In this document: piece by piece, positions 19,783 to 28,379 of the stretch
Numbering within the stretch: the stretch's first letter is position 1
Layout: each line of letters begins with the position of its first letter
Assembly (NCBI RefSeq): GCF_000311745.1
Contig: NZ_HE978531.1
Coordinates: forward strand, 1,093,378 to 1,157,377
From: Anaerococcus obesiensis ph10
Lineage (GTDB): Bacteria; Bacillota; Clostridia; Tissierellales; Peptoniphilaceae
Length of the DNA stretch: 64,000 nt
Reading direction: 5' to 3'
Position numbers and translations under genes: made by a program
Notes under the pieces: model-generated
The model's input: only the letters and a program-made list of their open reading frames with translations
Databases searched by the model: none
Told to the model about the DNA's origin: nothing

Positions 19783-22371
19783 TCAAGTTCTTTTGCAAAA
19801 ATATGCCATAGGACAAAATTTGCATTGTTTCTTATCTTGAGTTTTTATTTCAATATTTTTTTCTACTATATTTTTTCCTATTTCGTCTATATTTTTCATA
19901 TCAAAATCCGATTTTTCTACTTCTATAAGTTTGTCTTCTTCAATAAAATATAAGATCATCTTGTTTACTTTTTTATTATTATAAACTAACAAATTGTAGT
20001 AAGTAAGTAGTTGGTTTTTGTAGGAAATTAAATTATTTTCATCTGCCTTTCCAGTTTTTATATCGATAATTGTTCCATCTTCAAGGATTATATCAATATT
20101 TCCTTGCAAAATATAGGAAAATCTATCAAGTTTTATATTCATTTCCGAATGTTTTATCGGAAAATTTCTATTTACAAAATTTTCAATTGGTTTTTGAAAT
20201 TCTTTGTTTTCCTTTATAAAGTCATTTATTGCATGGTAAGAAAGATTTTCTTTTTTTAAATTTGTAAGATATTCGGCAAGAGAGTGAACTTTTGAACCAA
20301 ATTCCAAAGATTTTGATTTTTCTTTTTTAAAATCCAAAACTCTTATAAATTTATATTTTAATGGACAAGATTTGTAAATTGAAATATCCGTTGTATATGC
20401 CAAAATTTCTTTTTTTACAATATCTTCTTTGAATTTAAAATCTATGGTTTTTAATATTGAAGACGAATTTAATGAAAAGGCAAAATTTTTAATGTAGGAA
20501 TTTTTGGAATTATCCAATAAAACCAAAAGATTTTTTGCTCTGGTAAAGGCTGTATAATACTTCCTATAATAATTTTTTAAAAAATCACTTTCTTTTGCAG
20601 CCTCTAGTTTTGGACTAAATGCGCGCATATCTTTTCTTGGATTATCATTTAAACTTGATACAAATACCACATCATACTCAAGTCCTTTTGCTTGATGAAT
20701 TGTAGAAAATATTACAGAATTTTTTGGAGCATCAAAATTTTCAAATTCGCTTACGGCTGAATTTTTGAAAAGATAAAAAATATATCCATAAATTAAATCC
20801 ACTGATTTTTTGTAATAATTTATATCATAGCCACAAAGATTTGTAAAATCTGATAAAATTGATGTAAATTTCCCAATATTTGAAAGCTCTCTTATTGAAT
20901 TTAATTTGTCAATTTTTTTATCCAAAATCTCCCTAAAAATTTCAAGTCCAAAAGCTTTGTATAAAATATCCGTGTAGGATTTATTTTCTTCAATAATTAA
21001 TTTTTCTTCCTTTATATAGGCATTTAATTCTTCATTTTTTGTAAATTCTTTATCATCGAAAATGCTAACAATATATTTTTTGAAATTCGTTTCTTGAGTC
21101 CATTTGTACTTATCTGGATTTGAACCAGTAAGTTTTTTTGGTTTTTTTGAAAAAATTGAAATAAGAACATAAAGGCAAAGTCTAATTTCTCTTCTTTTGA
21201 AAAACAATTTCGATGATTTATTTAAAACATTTATTCCGTGATTTTCAAAATAAGTTTGCAAAGATTTTGGATAATCACTATTTAAAGACGGAAACAAAAA
21301 TGCTATTTGATTCAAATTTATTTTTTTGTTCAAAAATTTTACTATATATTCAATATTTTCATATTCATTTGCCCTAGCCCTTACAACAGAATTTTCATTT
21401 TTTTCGCCATCATTAGCCTTAAGATTTTTTATTTTTTCAAGGTCAAAAGCATTAGAATTTACAAGAAATTGTCTGGATTTGTCAATTATTTCCTGATTAG
21501 ACCTGTAATTAATATCAATATGATAAAAATTAGCCTTTCTTTTCATCTTCATCTTGCAAGTTTTATCAAAATCTCTCAAATTTTTAGGACTTGCTCCCCT
21601 AAATGAATAAAGAGCCTGATCATCATCTCCAAAAACCATAAGGTTTTTGCCCTTACAAAGGCTAAAAGAAATTTCTTCTTGAATAGTATTTGTGTCTTGG
21701 TACTCATCAATTATTACAAAATCAATCCTATCCCTAATTTTTTTTCCATAAAAAGGATCTTTTAAAAGATCATAAAATTTTTTTAAAATCAATTGATAAT
21801 TTATAAGGTCATTTTCATCTAGAAAATTTGCCCATGCCAAATAAATTTCCAAAGCTAGAATATCACGAGGATTATTAGAATTACGAAGTTCATCCAAGTC
21901 GACCAAATTATTGGTAATATTCGCAAAAATCCCCTGAATTTGTCCGACCTCATTATAAGAAATAAATTTTGAAAAATTTGGAAGATTTTCAAAAATATCC
22001 ATATTTTTTTCAATCAAATATCCTTCAATATGAGAGTCGATAACCAAAGGATCAAAAATTTTATTCGTAAAGGATTTATATTCTTTCAAAAAAGAAAGAG
22101 CAAGGGAATGGAAATTTCCAATCAACATATTTGAAGTATCAGCAAAAATTTTCTCTTTTTTAAGACCTGACTCCACCCTTTCAATAAGCTCATTCGCTGC
22201 TTTTTTTGTAAAAGTAGTTACAAGGATTTTGTTAGGACTAATTCCGTCATTTTTTATTAAAGAAATAATTTTTTGAACAATTGTGAAAGTTTTTCCCGTA
22301 CCAGGCCCTGCCAAAACTGCACAAGGATATTTTGCATCTTCCACAATCAATTTTTGTTTTTCATTTATCAT
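19783..22371 (-). CDS. UvrD-family helicase fused to PD-(D/E)XK nuclease with Cys cluster
   Basis: This is an 862-residue single-chain helicase-nuclease. Superfamily 1 motifs occur in order: Walker A GPGTGKTFT, VTTFTKKAANEL, VIIDEYQDT (II), FGDDDQALYSFRGAS (III), INYRSNQ (IV), STIHQAKGLEYDVVF (V) and YTAFTRAKNLLVLL (VI). The C-terminal approximately 230 residues form a RecB/Cas4-like nuclease with a DIKTGKAD motif. They also carry cysteines CPLKYKF and CKFCPMAYFC, a four-Cys pattern that in AddB/Cas4 binds 4Fe-4S. It is probably an ATP-dependent DNA end-processing or repair enzyme. It overlaps the acetyltransferase gene by 4 nt. Confidence 0.88.
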   Translation of the reverse strand: MINEKQKLIVEDAKYPCAVLAGPGTGKTFTIVQKIISLIKNDGISPNKILVTTFTKKAANELIERVESGLKKEKIFADTSNMLIGNFHSLALSFLKEYKSFTNKIFDPLVIDSHIEGYLIEKNMDIFENLPNFSKFISYNEVGQIQGIFANITNNLVDLDELRNSNNPRDILALEIYLAWANFLDENDLINYQLILKKFYDLLKDPFYGKKIRDRIDFVIIDEYQDTNTIQEEISFSLCKGKNLMVFGDDDQALYSFRGASPKNLRDFDKTCKMKMKRKANFYHIDINYRSNQEIIDKSRQFLVNSNAFDLEKIKNLKANDGEKNENSVVRARANEYENIEYIVKFLNKKINLNQIAFLFPSLNSDYPKSLQTYFENHGINVLNKSSKLFFKRREIRLCLYVLISIFSKKPKKLTGSNPDKYKWTQETNFKKYIVSIFDDKEFTKNEELNAYIKEEKLIIEENKSYTDILYKAFGLEIFREILDKKIDKLNSIRELSNIGKFTSILSDFTNLCGYDINYYKKSVDLIYGYIFYLFKNSAVSEFENFDAPKNSVIFSTIHQAKGLEYDVVFVSSLNDNPRKDMRAFSPKLEAAKESDFLKNYYRKYYTAFTRAKNLLVLLDNSKNSYIKNFAFSLNSSSILKTIDFKFKEDIVKKEILAYTTDISIYKSCPLKYKFIRVLDFKKEKSKSLEFGSKVHSLAEYLTNLKKENLSYHAINDFIKENKEFQKPIENFVNRNFPIKHSEMNIKLDRFSYILQGNIDIILEDGTIIDIKTGKADENNLISYKNQLLTYYNLLVYNNKKVNKMILYFIEEDKLIEVEKSDFDMKNIDEIGKNIVEKNIEIKTQDKKQCKFCPMAYFCKRT

Positions 22372-22871
22372 AAAATCAACTCATACACAAATCTTTTAGA
22401 CCTTTTAATTTTGTCATCAACAGTACAAATTCCAATTTTTTCAAAAGAAAATTTTTTAATTAAACTTTGCATTTTATAATTATCAGGATGAGTGTCAATC
22501 CTAATCGACTCCATTTTTGAATTTTTTCCATAAGAAATAATTTCTTCAAAAAATCTATTAGCAAGACCCTTGCCTTTTGCACTTTCCTTCACACTCAATC
22601 TGTGAATAGTAAAAAATGGTCCATGATTTTTAAAATCATTTTCAATGTTTTTGTAATCTTCTTCGTAAGATTTTTTTAAAAAAGCAAAAGATAAAATTTC
22701 TCCATTTTCCTCATAAACAAAACTTTCTCCCGTCAAAATATTTTCCAAAATCCCCTTTCTATCAGGAAGTCCATTTTGCCATTGGTCAACTCCATCTTTT
22801 TTCAAAGCTTTTTTCCCATCATTTATTATTACCATTATTTCATCTAAATCTTTAATTTCTGCTATTCTCAT
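22368..22871 (-). CDS. GNAT family N-acetyltransferase
   Basis: The 167-residue protein has the GNAT fold: an N-terminal IAEIKDLDEIMVIINDGKKA region, a central RLSVKESAKGKGLANRFFEE acetyl-CoA binding segment (the Q/RxxGxG/A type loop) and a terminal FSFEKIGIC strand. The substrate cannot be inferred. I prefer the ATG at 22871 over the one at 22886. No ribosome binding site is visible; a TATAAT ends 6 nt before the ATG, which would fit a leaderless or near-leaderless transcript. The helicase gene follows with a 4-nt overlap. Confidence 0.8.
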   Translation of the reverse strand: MRIAEIKDLDEIMVIINDGKKALKKDGVDQWQNGLPDRKGILENILTGESFVYEENGEILSFAFLKKSYEEDYKNIENDFKNHGPFFTIHRLSVKESAKGKGLANRFFEEIISYGKNSKMESIRIDTHPDNYKMQSLIKKFSFEKIGICTVDDKIKRSKRFVYELIL

Positions 22872-22939
22872 ACAATCATTATACATTAAAAATTTTTTAT
22901 TAAATTTTCAAAATTTCTTTTGGTTTTGAAAATAAAAAA

Positions 22940-23153
22940 GCTATGAGAAAACTCATAGCCCAGTCTGTTGACAAACTAAAAATTCGCCCATTTCGACCGA
23001 ACGTAGTGAGCGGAGAAATCTCATGAGATCTCTCCGTGCGTTCGTTTCACTCACTTAGTCGAGATGGGTTATTATTAATTTAATTCTAAATTACTAATAA
23101 TTCTTAATAATTAGACTTTGTCTACACTCTGAGCTATGAGCAAAACTCATAGC
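22940..23153. mobile_element. MITE-like element 2, flanked by duplicated terminator hairpins
   Basis: A 173-bp non-coding insert lies between two near-identical hairpins, GCTATGAG-loop-CTCATAGC (22940-22959 and 23133-23153). The left copy has the A run expected on the outer side. The insert ends form an imperfect inverted repeat: CAGTCTGTTGACAAACT at the left against CAGAGTGTAGACAAAGT read inward from the right, 12 of 17 positions equal. It shares a palindrome (23012-23035), CGACCGAACGTAGTGAGCG and GTCGAGATGGGT with element 1 at 2742-3022, in opposite orientation. No coding capacity is present. Hairpin sequences differ between the two sites, so they come from the targets, not the element. Confidence 0.6.
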
Positions 23154-23185
23154 CTATATATATTTAAGGTGGTCTTATTTAATTT

Positions 23186-24031
23186 TTACCAAGCAGGAAT
23201 CCATGCTCCTCCTGTTAATTTTTCGTAGTCTTTTTTGGTTTGGTCTGTTTGGTAATAATTTTTTACAAAATCATTTAAAACTTTATCGTCTTTTCTTTCT
23301 TTTTTGGCTGCAAATACATTTACGTATGGATTAGTGTCATCTGCTTTTGATTCCTCAAATTTTAAAGCTGGATATTCGGTTGCAATTTTTGAATCTAGGG
23401 CAAAAGTATCATTTACTATTGCAAGAGCAGCTGAATCGAGATTTCTTGCTGTTTGTGCTGCGTCAACTTCTGTGATTTTTAATTTTTTTGGATTTTCTTT
23501 AATATCTTCAACTGTTACCGGATCTCCCTTTTCGCCTTTTACTTTTATAAGGCCTGCATCTTGTAATAAAAACAAGGCTCTTGCTCCATTTGATGCATCA
23601 TTCGGAATTACTATTTCGTCATTTTCTTTTACTTCGTCTAGTGATTTATATTTTTTGGAATAAATCCCAAGCGGTGCAAGCATTGTATTTCCTATTGAAA
23701 CAAGTTCTGTCTTGTGGTCTTTGTTAAATTCTTCTAGAAATTTTTTGTGTTGGTAAGCATTTAAATCAATATTTCCAGATTCCAAAGCCTCATTTGGTTG
23801 ATTATAATCTGTAAAAACTACAAGCTCTACATCATTTCCCGTTTTTTCTTCGTATCTTTTTATAACTTCATTTAATACGTCGTTATATTCTCCAACCACA
23901 CCGATTTTTATGCTTTGTTTTTCTTTTGCGTTTTCGTTTGAATTTGATGTATTTTTTTCTTCCTTGTTTCCACATGAGCTAAGTCCTAGGAGTAGGGCAA
24001 GTCCTAAAGCAATTTTTCCTATTTTTTTCAT
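23186..24031 (-). CDS. metQ: MetQ/NlpA family methionine-binding lipoprotein (copy 1)
   Basis: This 281-residue lipoprotein has a signal peptide ending LSSC (lipidated Cys20). The NlpA/MetQ binding core shows GVVGEYNDVLNE, FTDYNQPNEALESGNIDLNAYQHKKFL, and IPNDASNGARALFLLQDAGL. It captures D/L-methionine or methionine-containing peptides for MetNI. It is the last gene of the T-box-controlled operon. It is clearly homologous to its neighbour at 24048-24923, so two binding proteins feed one transporter. The downstream side is the MITE-like element at 22940-23153, whose hairpin probably serves as terminator. Confidence 0.9.
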   Translation of the reverse strand: MKKIGKIALGLALLLGLSSCGNKEEKNTSNSNENAKEKQSIKIGVVGEYNDVLNEVIKRYEEKTGNDVELVVFTDYNQPNEALESGNIDLNAYQHKKFLEEFNKDHKTELVSIGNTMLAPLGIYSKKYKSLDEVKENDEIVIPNDASNGARALFLLQDAGLIKVKGEKGDPVTVEDIKENPKKLKITEVDAAQTARNLDSAALAIVNDTFALDSKIATEYPALKFEESKADDTNPYVNVFAAKKERKDDKVLNDFVKNYYQTDQTKKDYEKLTGGAWIPAW

Positions 24032-24047
24032 TTTTTATCTCCTTTTT

Positions 24048-24923
24048 TTATTTCCAAGCTGGGATTTCTGATCCCTTTGTTTCTTTTTCTATTAATTTTT
24101 TAGTTTCTTCTGTTTGATAATAATTTTTTACAAAATTTTCTAATGTTTTTGAATCTTTATCTTCTTTTCTTGCTGCAAATATATTTACATAAATTGCTTT
24201 TGCTGGATCGTCTTTATCTTCTAAATAAATTGAATCTTGTGTCGGAATAAATCCAGCATCTACTGCCATTCCAGAATTTATAACTGATGCAGCAACTTCT
24301 GTAAGATTTCTTGCTGTTTGGCTTGCATCAAGTTCAATTATTTCCAAATTTTTTGGATTTTTCTTGATATTATCAATAGTAATTGCATCTCCTTCTTTTC
24401 CTTCAACTTCTATTAATCCTGCTGATTGTAAAAGAAAAAGTGCTCTTGCTCCATTTGTTGGATCGTTTGGAATTGCAATTTTATCCCCATCTTTTATTTC
24501 TTTTACATTTTTTATCTTGTTAGAATATATTCCCATTGGTGCAAGCAAGGTGTCTCCAACTGAAACTATATCTGTTTTGTGTGATTTATTATAATCTTCC
24601 AAGAATTTTTTGTGTTGGAAGGAATTTATATCAATATCTCCAGAATTTAACGCTTCATTTGGTTGGTTATAATCTGAAAATGGTACGATTTTTATTTTCT
24701 TTCCCGTATCTTTTTCAAATCTTTTTGCCACATCTTCTAAAACTTCATTTTTTTCGCCACAAACTCCTATTTTAATTTCTTTTGCATCGGCAAATCTGTC
24801 TTCACTTTTTGCTTGATTTGATGGATTACTATTTGAATTTGTATCTTCTTTTTTATTTCCACATCCTGTTAAAGTTAGTACAAGTGACAAGCCTAGGGCA
24901 ATTTTCTTTAAATTTTTCATCAT
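24048..24923 (-). CDS. metQ: MetQ/NlpA family methionine-binding lipoprotein (copy 2)
   Basis: The 291-residue lipoprotein has a lipobox LTGC (Cys21) and the same core as copy 1: GVCGEKNEVLED, FSDYNQPNEALNSGDIDINSFQHKKFL, IPNDPTNGARALFLLQSAGL. It arose by tandem duplication; differences in the C-terminal lobe (for example IPTQDSIYLEDKDDP) could change ligand preference. It lies 17 bp after metI and 16 bp before copy 1. The linker after the lipidated Cys is Asn/Ser-rich. Confidence 0.9.
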   Translation of the reverse strand: MMKNLKKIALGLSLVLTLTGCGNKKEDTNSNSNPSNQAKSEDRFADAKEIKIGVCGEKNEVLEDVAKRFEKDTGKKIKIVPFSDYNQPNEALNSGDIDINSFQHKKFLEDYNKSHKTDIVSVGDTLLAPMGIYSNKIKNVKEIKDGDKIAIPNDPTNGARALFLLQSAGLIEVEGKEGDAITIDNIKKNPKNLEIIELDASQTARNLTEVAASVINSGMAVDAGFIPTQDSIYLEDKDDPAKAIYVNIFAARKEDKDSKTLENFVKNYYQTEETKKLIEKETKGSEIPAWK

Positions 24924-24940
24924 TTTTCTCCTAATATTTT

Positions 24941-25606
24941 TTAATGTGATGTCTTTTTTATAATTAAATTGGCAATGCCTTGGATGGCATAGACAATTAT
25001 CAAAATAACTATGACCGATATAATAACTACATCGTTTTTGTATCTGTTGTATCCGACTGCTATTGCAAGATTTCCTATTCCTCCTGCTCCAATTGTTCCA
25101 GCCATCGCTGTAAGTCCCAAAAGCGAAATCAAAGTTATTGATGAAGCTCTTACAAGTGATGGAAGTCCCTCTCTTAAATAAACTGCTGTTATAATTTCAA
25201 ATGGTGAATTTCCCATAGCTTCCGCCGCCTCTATTACTCCCGGATCAACTTCTGCCAAAGCTTGCTCAACTTGCTTTGCAAAAAATGGCACGCAAGAAAA
25301 AACTAAAGGAACTATTGCAGCTGTCGGTCCAATCCTCGTTCCTACAATTAAATTTGTTATAGGACTAATTACTGCAAGTAAAATTATGAAAGGAACTGCA
25401 CGAAAAAGATTTGTTATCTTATCCAAAATTCTATAAACTTTTTTGTTTTCTAAAATTCCTCCGTCATTTGTTACTACAAGTATTACTCCTATTATTAGTC
25501 CAAAAATTCCTGAAAATATGGCTGATAAAAATAACATATAAAAAGTAAGACCAATATCTTCAAAAATTCTATCTTTTATTGAAAATGCATAATCAAAGTA
25601 TCCCAT
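24941..25606 (-). CDS. metI: Methionine ABC transporter permease
   Basis: This 221-residue permease has five membrane segments and the MetI motif [24 protein letters not shown], the coupling loop to MetN. Other recognisable parts are [17 protein letters not shown] and [18 protein letters not shown]. With MetN it forms the MetNI importer. The start overlaps the end of metN by 14 nt. Confidence 0.93.
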   Translation of the reverse strand: MGYFDYAFSIKDRIFEDIGLTFYMLFLSAIFSGIFGLIIGVILVVTNDGGILENKKVYRILDKITNLFRAVPFIILLAVISPITNLIVGTRIGPTAAIVPLVFSCVPFFAKQVEQALAEVDPGVIEAAEAMGNSPFEIITAVYLREGLPSLVRASSITLISLLGLTAMAGTIGAGGIGNLAIAVGYNRYKNDVVIISVIVILIIVYAIQGIANLIIKKTSH

Positions 25607-26620
25607 TACTATCTCCTAAAAGTTGTACATTTGTTCCACAGGCTATTAAATATTCAATCGCCTTGTCGATATTTTCTCTTTCTGCCTTAAAAGTCACTAT
25701 AAGATTTCCGACTGGAACATTTGTAATAAATTCTATGTTTCCTGCCAAAACATTGGTTTTGACTTTAAATTTTTCATAAATTTCATTTATAACCGGCTGA
25801 GTTGTAGCTTCTCCAACATAAGAAAGTTTTACCAAAAATTCATCTTTTTTCAAAACTTTTAAATTATTTTTAACTTCCTCAAGGGTTTGATTTACATTTG
25901 TTGAAGTTTCTACAAAATCTTTTGTGAGTTTGTGTCTTGGATTTGAAAAAATTTCAAGAGTTGTGCCTTTTTCAATCACTTTTCCATCTTGCATTACCGC
26001 AACCTTGTTGCAAAGATCTTTTACAACTTCCATTTGATGAGTGATTATTACAATTGTTATTCCAATTTTTTCTTTGATTTCTCCCAAAAGTTTTAAAATT
26101 TGCTTGGTAGTTTTTGGATCAAGGGCGCTTGTTGCCTCATCGCAAAGTAAAATTTCTGGATCAGATGCAAGGGCTCTTGCTATGGCACACCTTTGTTTTT
26201 GACCTCCAGATAGTTCTCTTGGAAAAGATTTTGCCTTATCTCCAATCCCAACCAAATCTAAAAGTTTTTTGCTTTTTGAATTTTTTCTTCTTTTGAAATT
26301 TTTTCCTTTCTTATTGGAAAAATTACATTATCAATTACCGAAAGATTGTTCAAAAGATTAAAGTGTTGGAAAATCATACCAATTTTTTTACGTCTTTTTC
26401 TCAAATCTTTTTCAGATAAGTTCAAAAGATTTTCTCCTTTTATTAAAACCTCTCCCTCAGATGGTTTTTGCAAAAGATTTATGCACCTTACAAGAGTTGA
26501 TTTTCCAGCTCCTGAAAATCCAACTATGCCAAAGGCATCGGCCTTTTCAATTTTAAGATTAACTCCATCAACTGCTTTAAAACCATCAAAGTCTACGCTT
26601 ATATTTTTTAGTTCAATCAT
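25593..26620 (-). pseudogene. metN: Methionine ABC transporter ATP-binding protein MetN, frameshifted as read
   Basis: The two reading frames together encode a complete MetN of about 342 residues. The first part has Walker A GFSGAGKST and ends in a wrong frame at an A6 run (26265-26270). The second resumes at [21 protein letters not shown], then Walker [13 protein letters not shown] and the C-terminal NIL domain that senses methionine. Restoring one A gives [14 protein letters not shown] without interruption. All catalytic motifs are intact, so this is either a sequencing deletion or a very recent mutation. The start ATG at 26620 overlaps the end of the M20 gene. Confidence 0.85.
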
Positions 26621-27826
26621 TATCTCTCTCTTTTCTATCAAAATTTATCAAAAAATTTAAGGCACAAGCTAGTCCATAATAAAGACCGTCGTTGTCTACA
26701 TCAAATTTTTCAGTGTGAGCTCCCGCTCCACATCCTTTTTCTTCATTTTTTACACCGATTTTTACAAAAACGCTTGGAGCAATTTTCCCATAGCCATAAA
26801 ATGATTCAGATCCAAAAGAAATTTCTTCATCAACTCTTGCATTTGGAAAAATTTCATCCAAAGAAAATCTTGTAAAATCAGCAAGTTTTTCATCATTTAT
26901 AACTGGATAGGCAACTACTCTTGTGTAATCATTAAATTTAACCTTGCAATCATAAATACTTGCAGTTTTTTCTGCTACATTTTTTAATTTTTCCAAGGCT
27001 TTTTCTCCAACCTCATCTTCAAAAAATCTCAAGGTAGCCTTTAAATTCGCCTTATCAGGAATTACATTTGAAGCAACCCCTGCATTTATCGACCCAATTC
27101 CCAAAGTTACAATTTCATTTGGATTAAGTCCACTCGCCCATGTTTGGTTTAGGTTATTTATAATTGCAACAAGAGCATTTATTGGAGAAATTAATAAATC
27201 AGGTCTTGAGCCGTGACCGCCCTTGCCGATTACATCAAAATCAACCCCTGCACAACCCGCATAAACTTTTCCTTTGGAAATGGCAAATTTTCCTGTAGGA
27301 ATTTCTGTATCAATATGATTTCCATAAATTGCATCAAATTTTATATTTTTTAAATGCTTAACCATTGGATAAATTCCAGCTCCTGTTTCTTCGCCTTCTT
27401 CAAAAATAAAATAAATTTTTCCATTTAAGTTATTTTTTATTTCTGAAAGAATTTTTGCACTTGTAAGGGCAAGAGCCATGTGAAAATCGTGACCACAAGC
27501 GTGCATCACGCCAGGATTTTTTGATACAACTTCTTTTTTTTTAAATTATTTTCATTTTCAAAAATTGGGAGAGCATCTATATCAGTTCTAAGTCCCAAAA
27601 TTTTACCATTTCTTTTTGTATCAAGAATTGCCACAAAGCCTGTGGAATTTTCTACTTCTTCAACTTCCAAACCAATTTTTTTGCACTCATTTATTAAAAA
27701 TTTGCGAGTTTCAAATTCCTTGCTTGAAAGCTCTGGATTTTCGTGTAAATAATTTTTGATTTTTTTTGCAAAATCTAAATTTTCCTTTACCAAATTTTTA
27801 ATCTCTTTTGCACTTATATTTGTCAT
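26613..27826 (-). pseudogene. M20 family metallopeptidase (amidohydrolase), frameshifted as read
   Basis: Together the two frames encode a complete M20D-type amidohydrolase of about 404 residues. The N-terminal part shows HENPELSSKEFETRKFL and LRTDIDALPIF. The frame breaks in a run of nine A residues (27534-27542). After adding one A it continues EVVSKNPGVMHACGHDFHMA, which includes the metal-binding MHACGHD, then FIFEEGEETGAG. These enzymes remove N-acyl groups from amino acids or cleave indole/benzoyl-amino acid conjugates. It is the first gene after the methionine T-box and overlaps metN. An N-acyl-methionine or Met-peptide substrate is plausible by context only. Confidence 0.82.
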
Positions 27827-27849
27827 TTCCAAAACCTTTCCTTTCTAAA

Positions 27850-28125
27850 TTTATGCAAAATAAAAAGTCCTTACTGTAGATAAACTACAATAAGGACGAA
27901 ATTTTTCCGCGTTACCACCTTTTTTGCACTAAAAAATGCCTCTTCAGATACTATCATATCCTAACTCTATAACGGGAGTTCCCGTATAAGTCTAAATATC
28001 GACTTATCCCATCTGAGACCATCTTCATCACACTTTTTATTCACCCCTCTCAGCTAAACAGGGCTCTCTGTACAATAATCCATACGACTACTCTTCTCTT
28101 TATCTGGTTTTTAAAATCTATTTGA
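27850..28125 (-). ncRNA. T-box leader (tRNA-Met-responsive by context) of the met transport operon
   Basis: On the minus strand the region has the T-box sequence AAGGTGGTAACGCGG, followed by a hairpin of GTCCTTATTGTAG and CTACAGTAAGGAC with a T run, the terminator. Upstream are the stem I features: AGAGAG with GCTGAGAGGGGTG, the classic distal-loop pair, and GATGAAGATGGTC in the specifier region, where ATG (Met) can be read. Uncharged tRNA would pair with the specifier and the T-box and stabilise the antiterminator, so the operon is on when methionine is short. Specifier identity is inferred, and supported by the metNIQ genes downstream. Confidence 0.9.
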
Positions 28126-28132
28126 TAAGTCA

Positions 28133-28161
28133 ATAATACTATGATTGAAAAATCCTGTCAA
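28133..28161 (-). promoter_or_regulatory. Promoter of the T-box/methionine operon
   Basis: On the minus strand TTGACA (28156-28161) and TATTAT (28133-28138) have 17-bp spacing, directly upstream of the T-box leader. This is a near-consensus constitutive promoter, as expected when control is by attenuation. Confidence 0.85.
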
Positions 28162-28295
28162 GTCTTTTTTTATTTTTATAAATTTATTTAGTATATTATA
28201 AATAAAAACCCATTAATTTCAAACTTTTGCTCATGTAAATTAAAAATAATTTATTCAGATTTTTTAAGAGAATACAAATTAAAATTAATTTTAGA

Positions 28296-28320
28296 TAAAA
28301 AAAAGAAGCCCTAAGGCTTC
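28296..28320 (-). terminator. Terminator of glmS
   Basis: GAAGCC and GGCTTC (28305-28320) form a hairpin followed on the minus strand by nine T residues. It is about 60 bp beyond the glmS stop codon. Confidence 0.85.
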
Positions 28321-28379
28321 TCATGGTTTTGGTAAAATAAATTCATTTATAATATACTGTATTTAATTATTTGTGCAAG

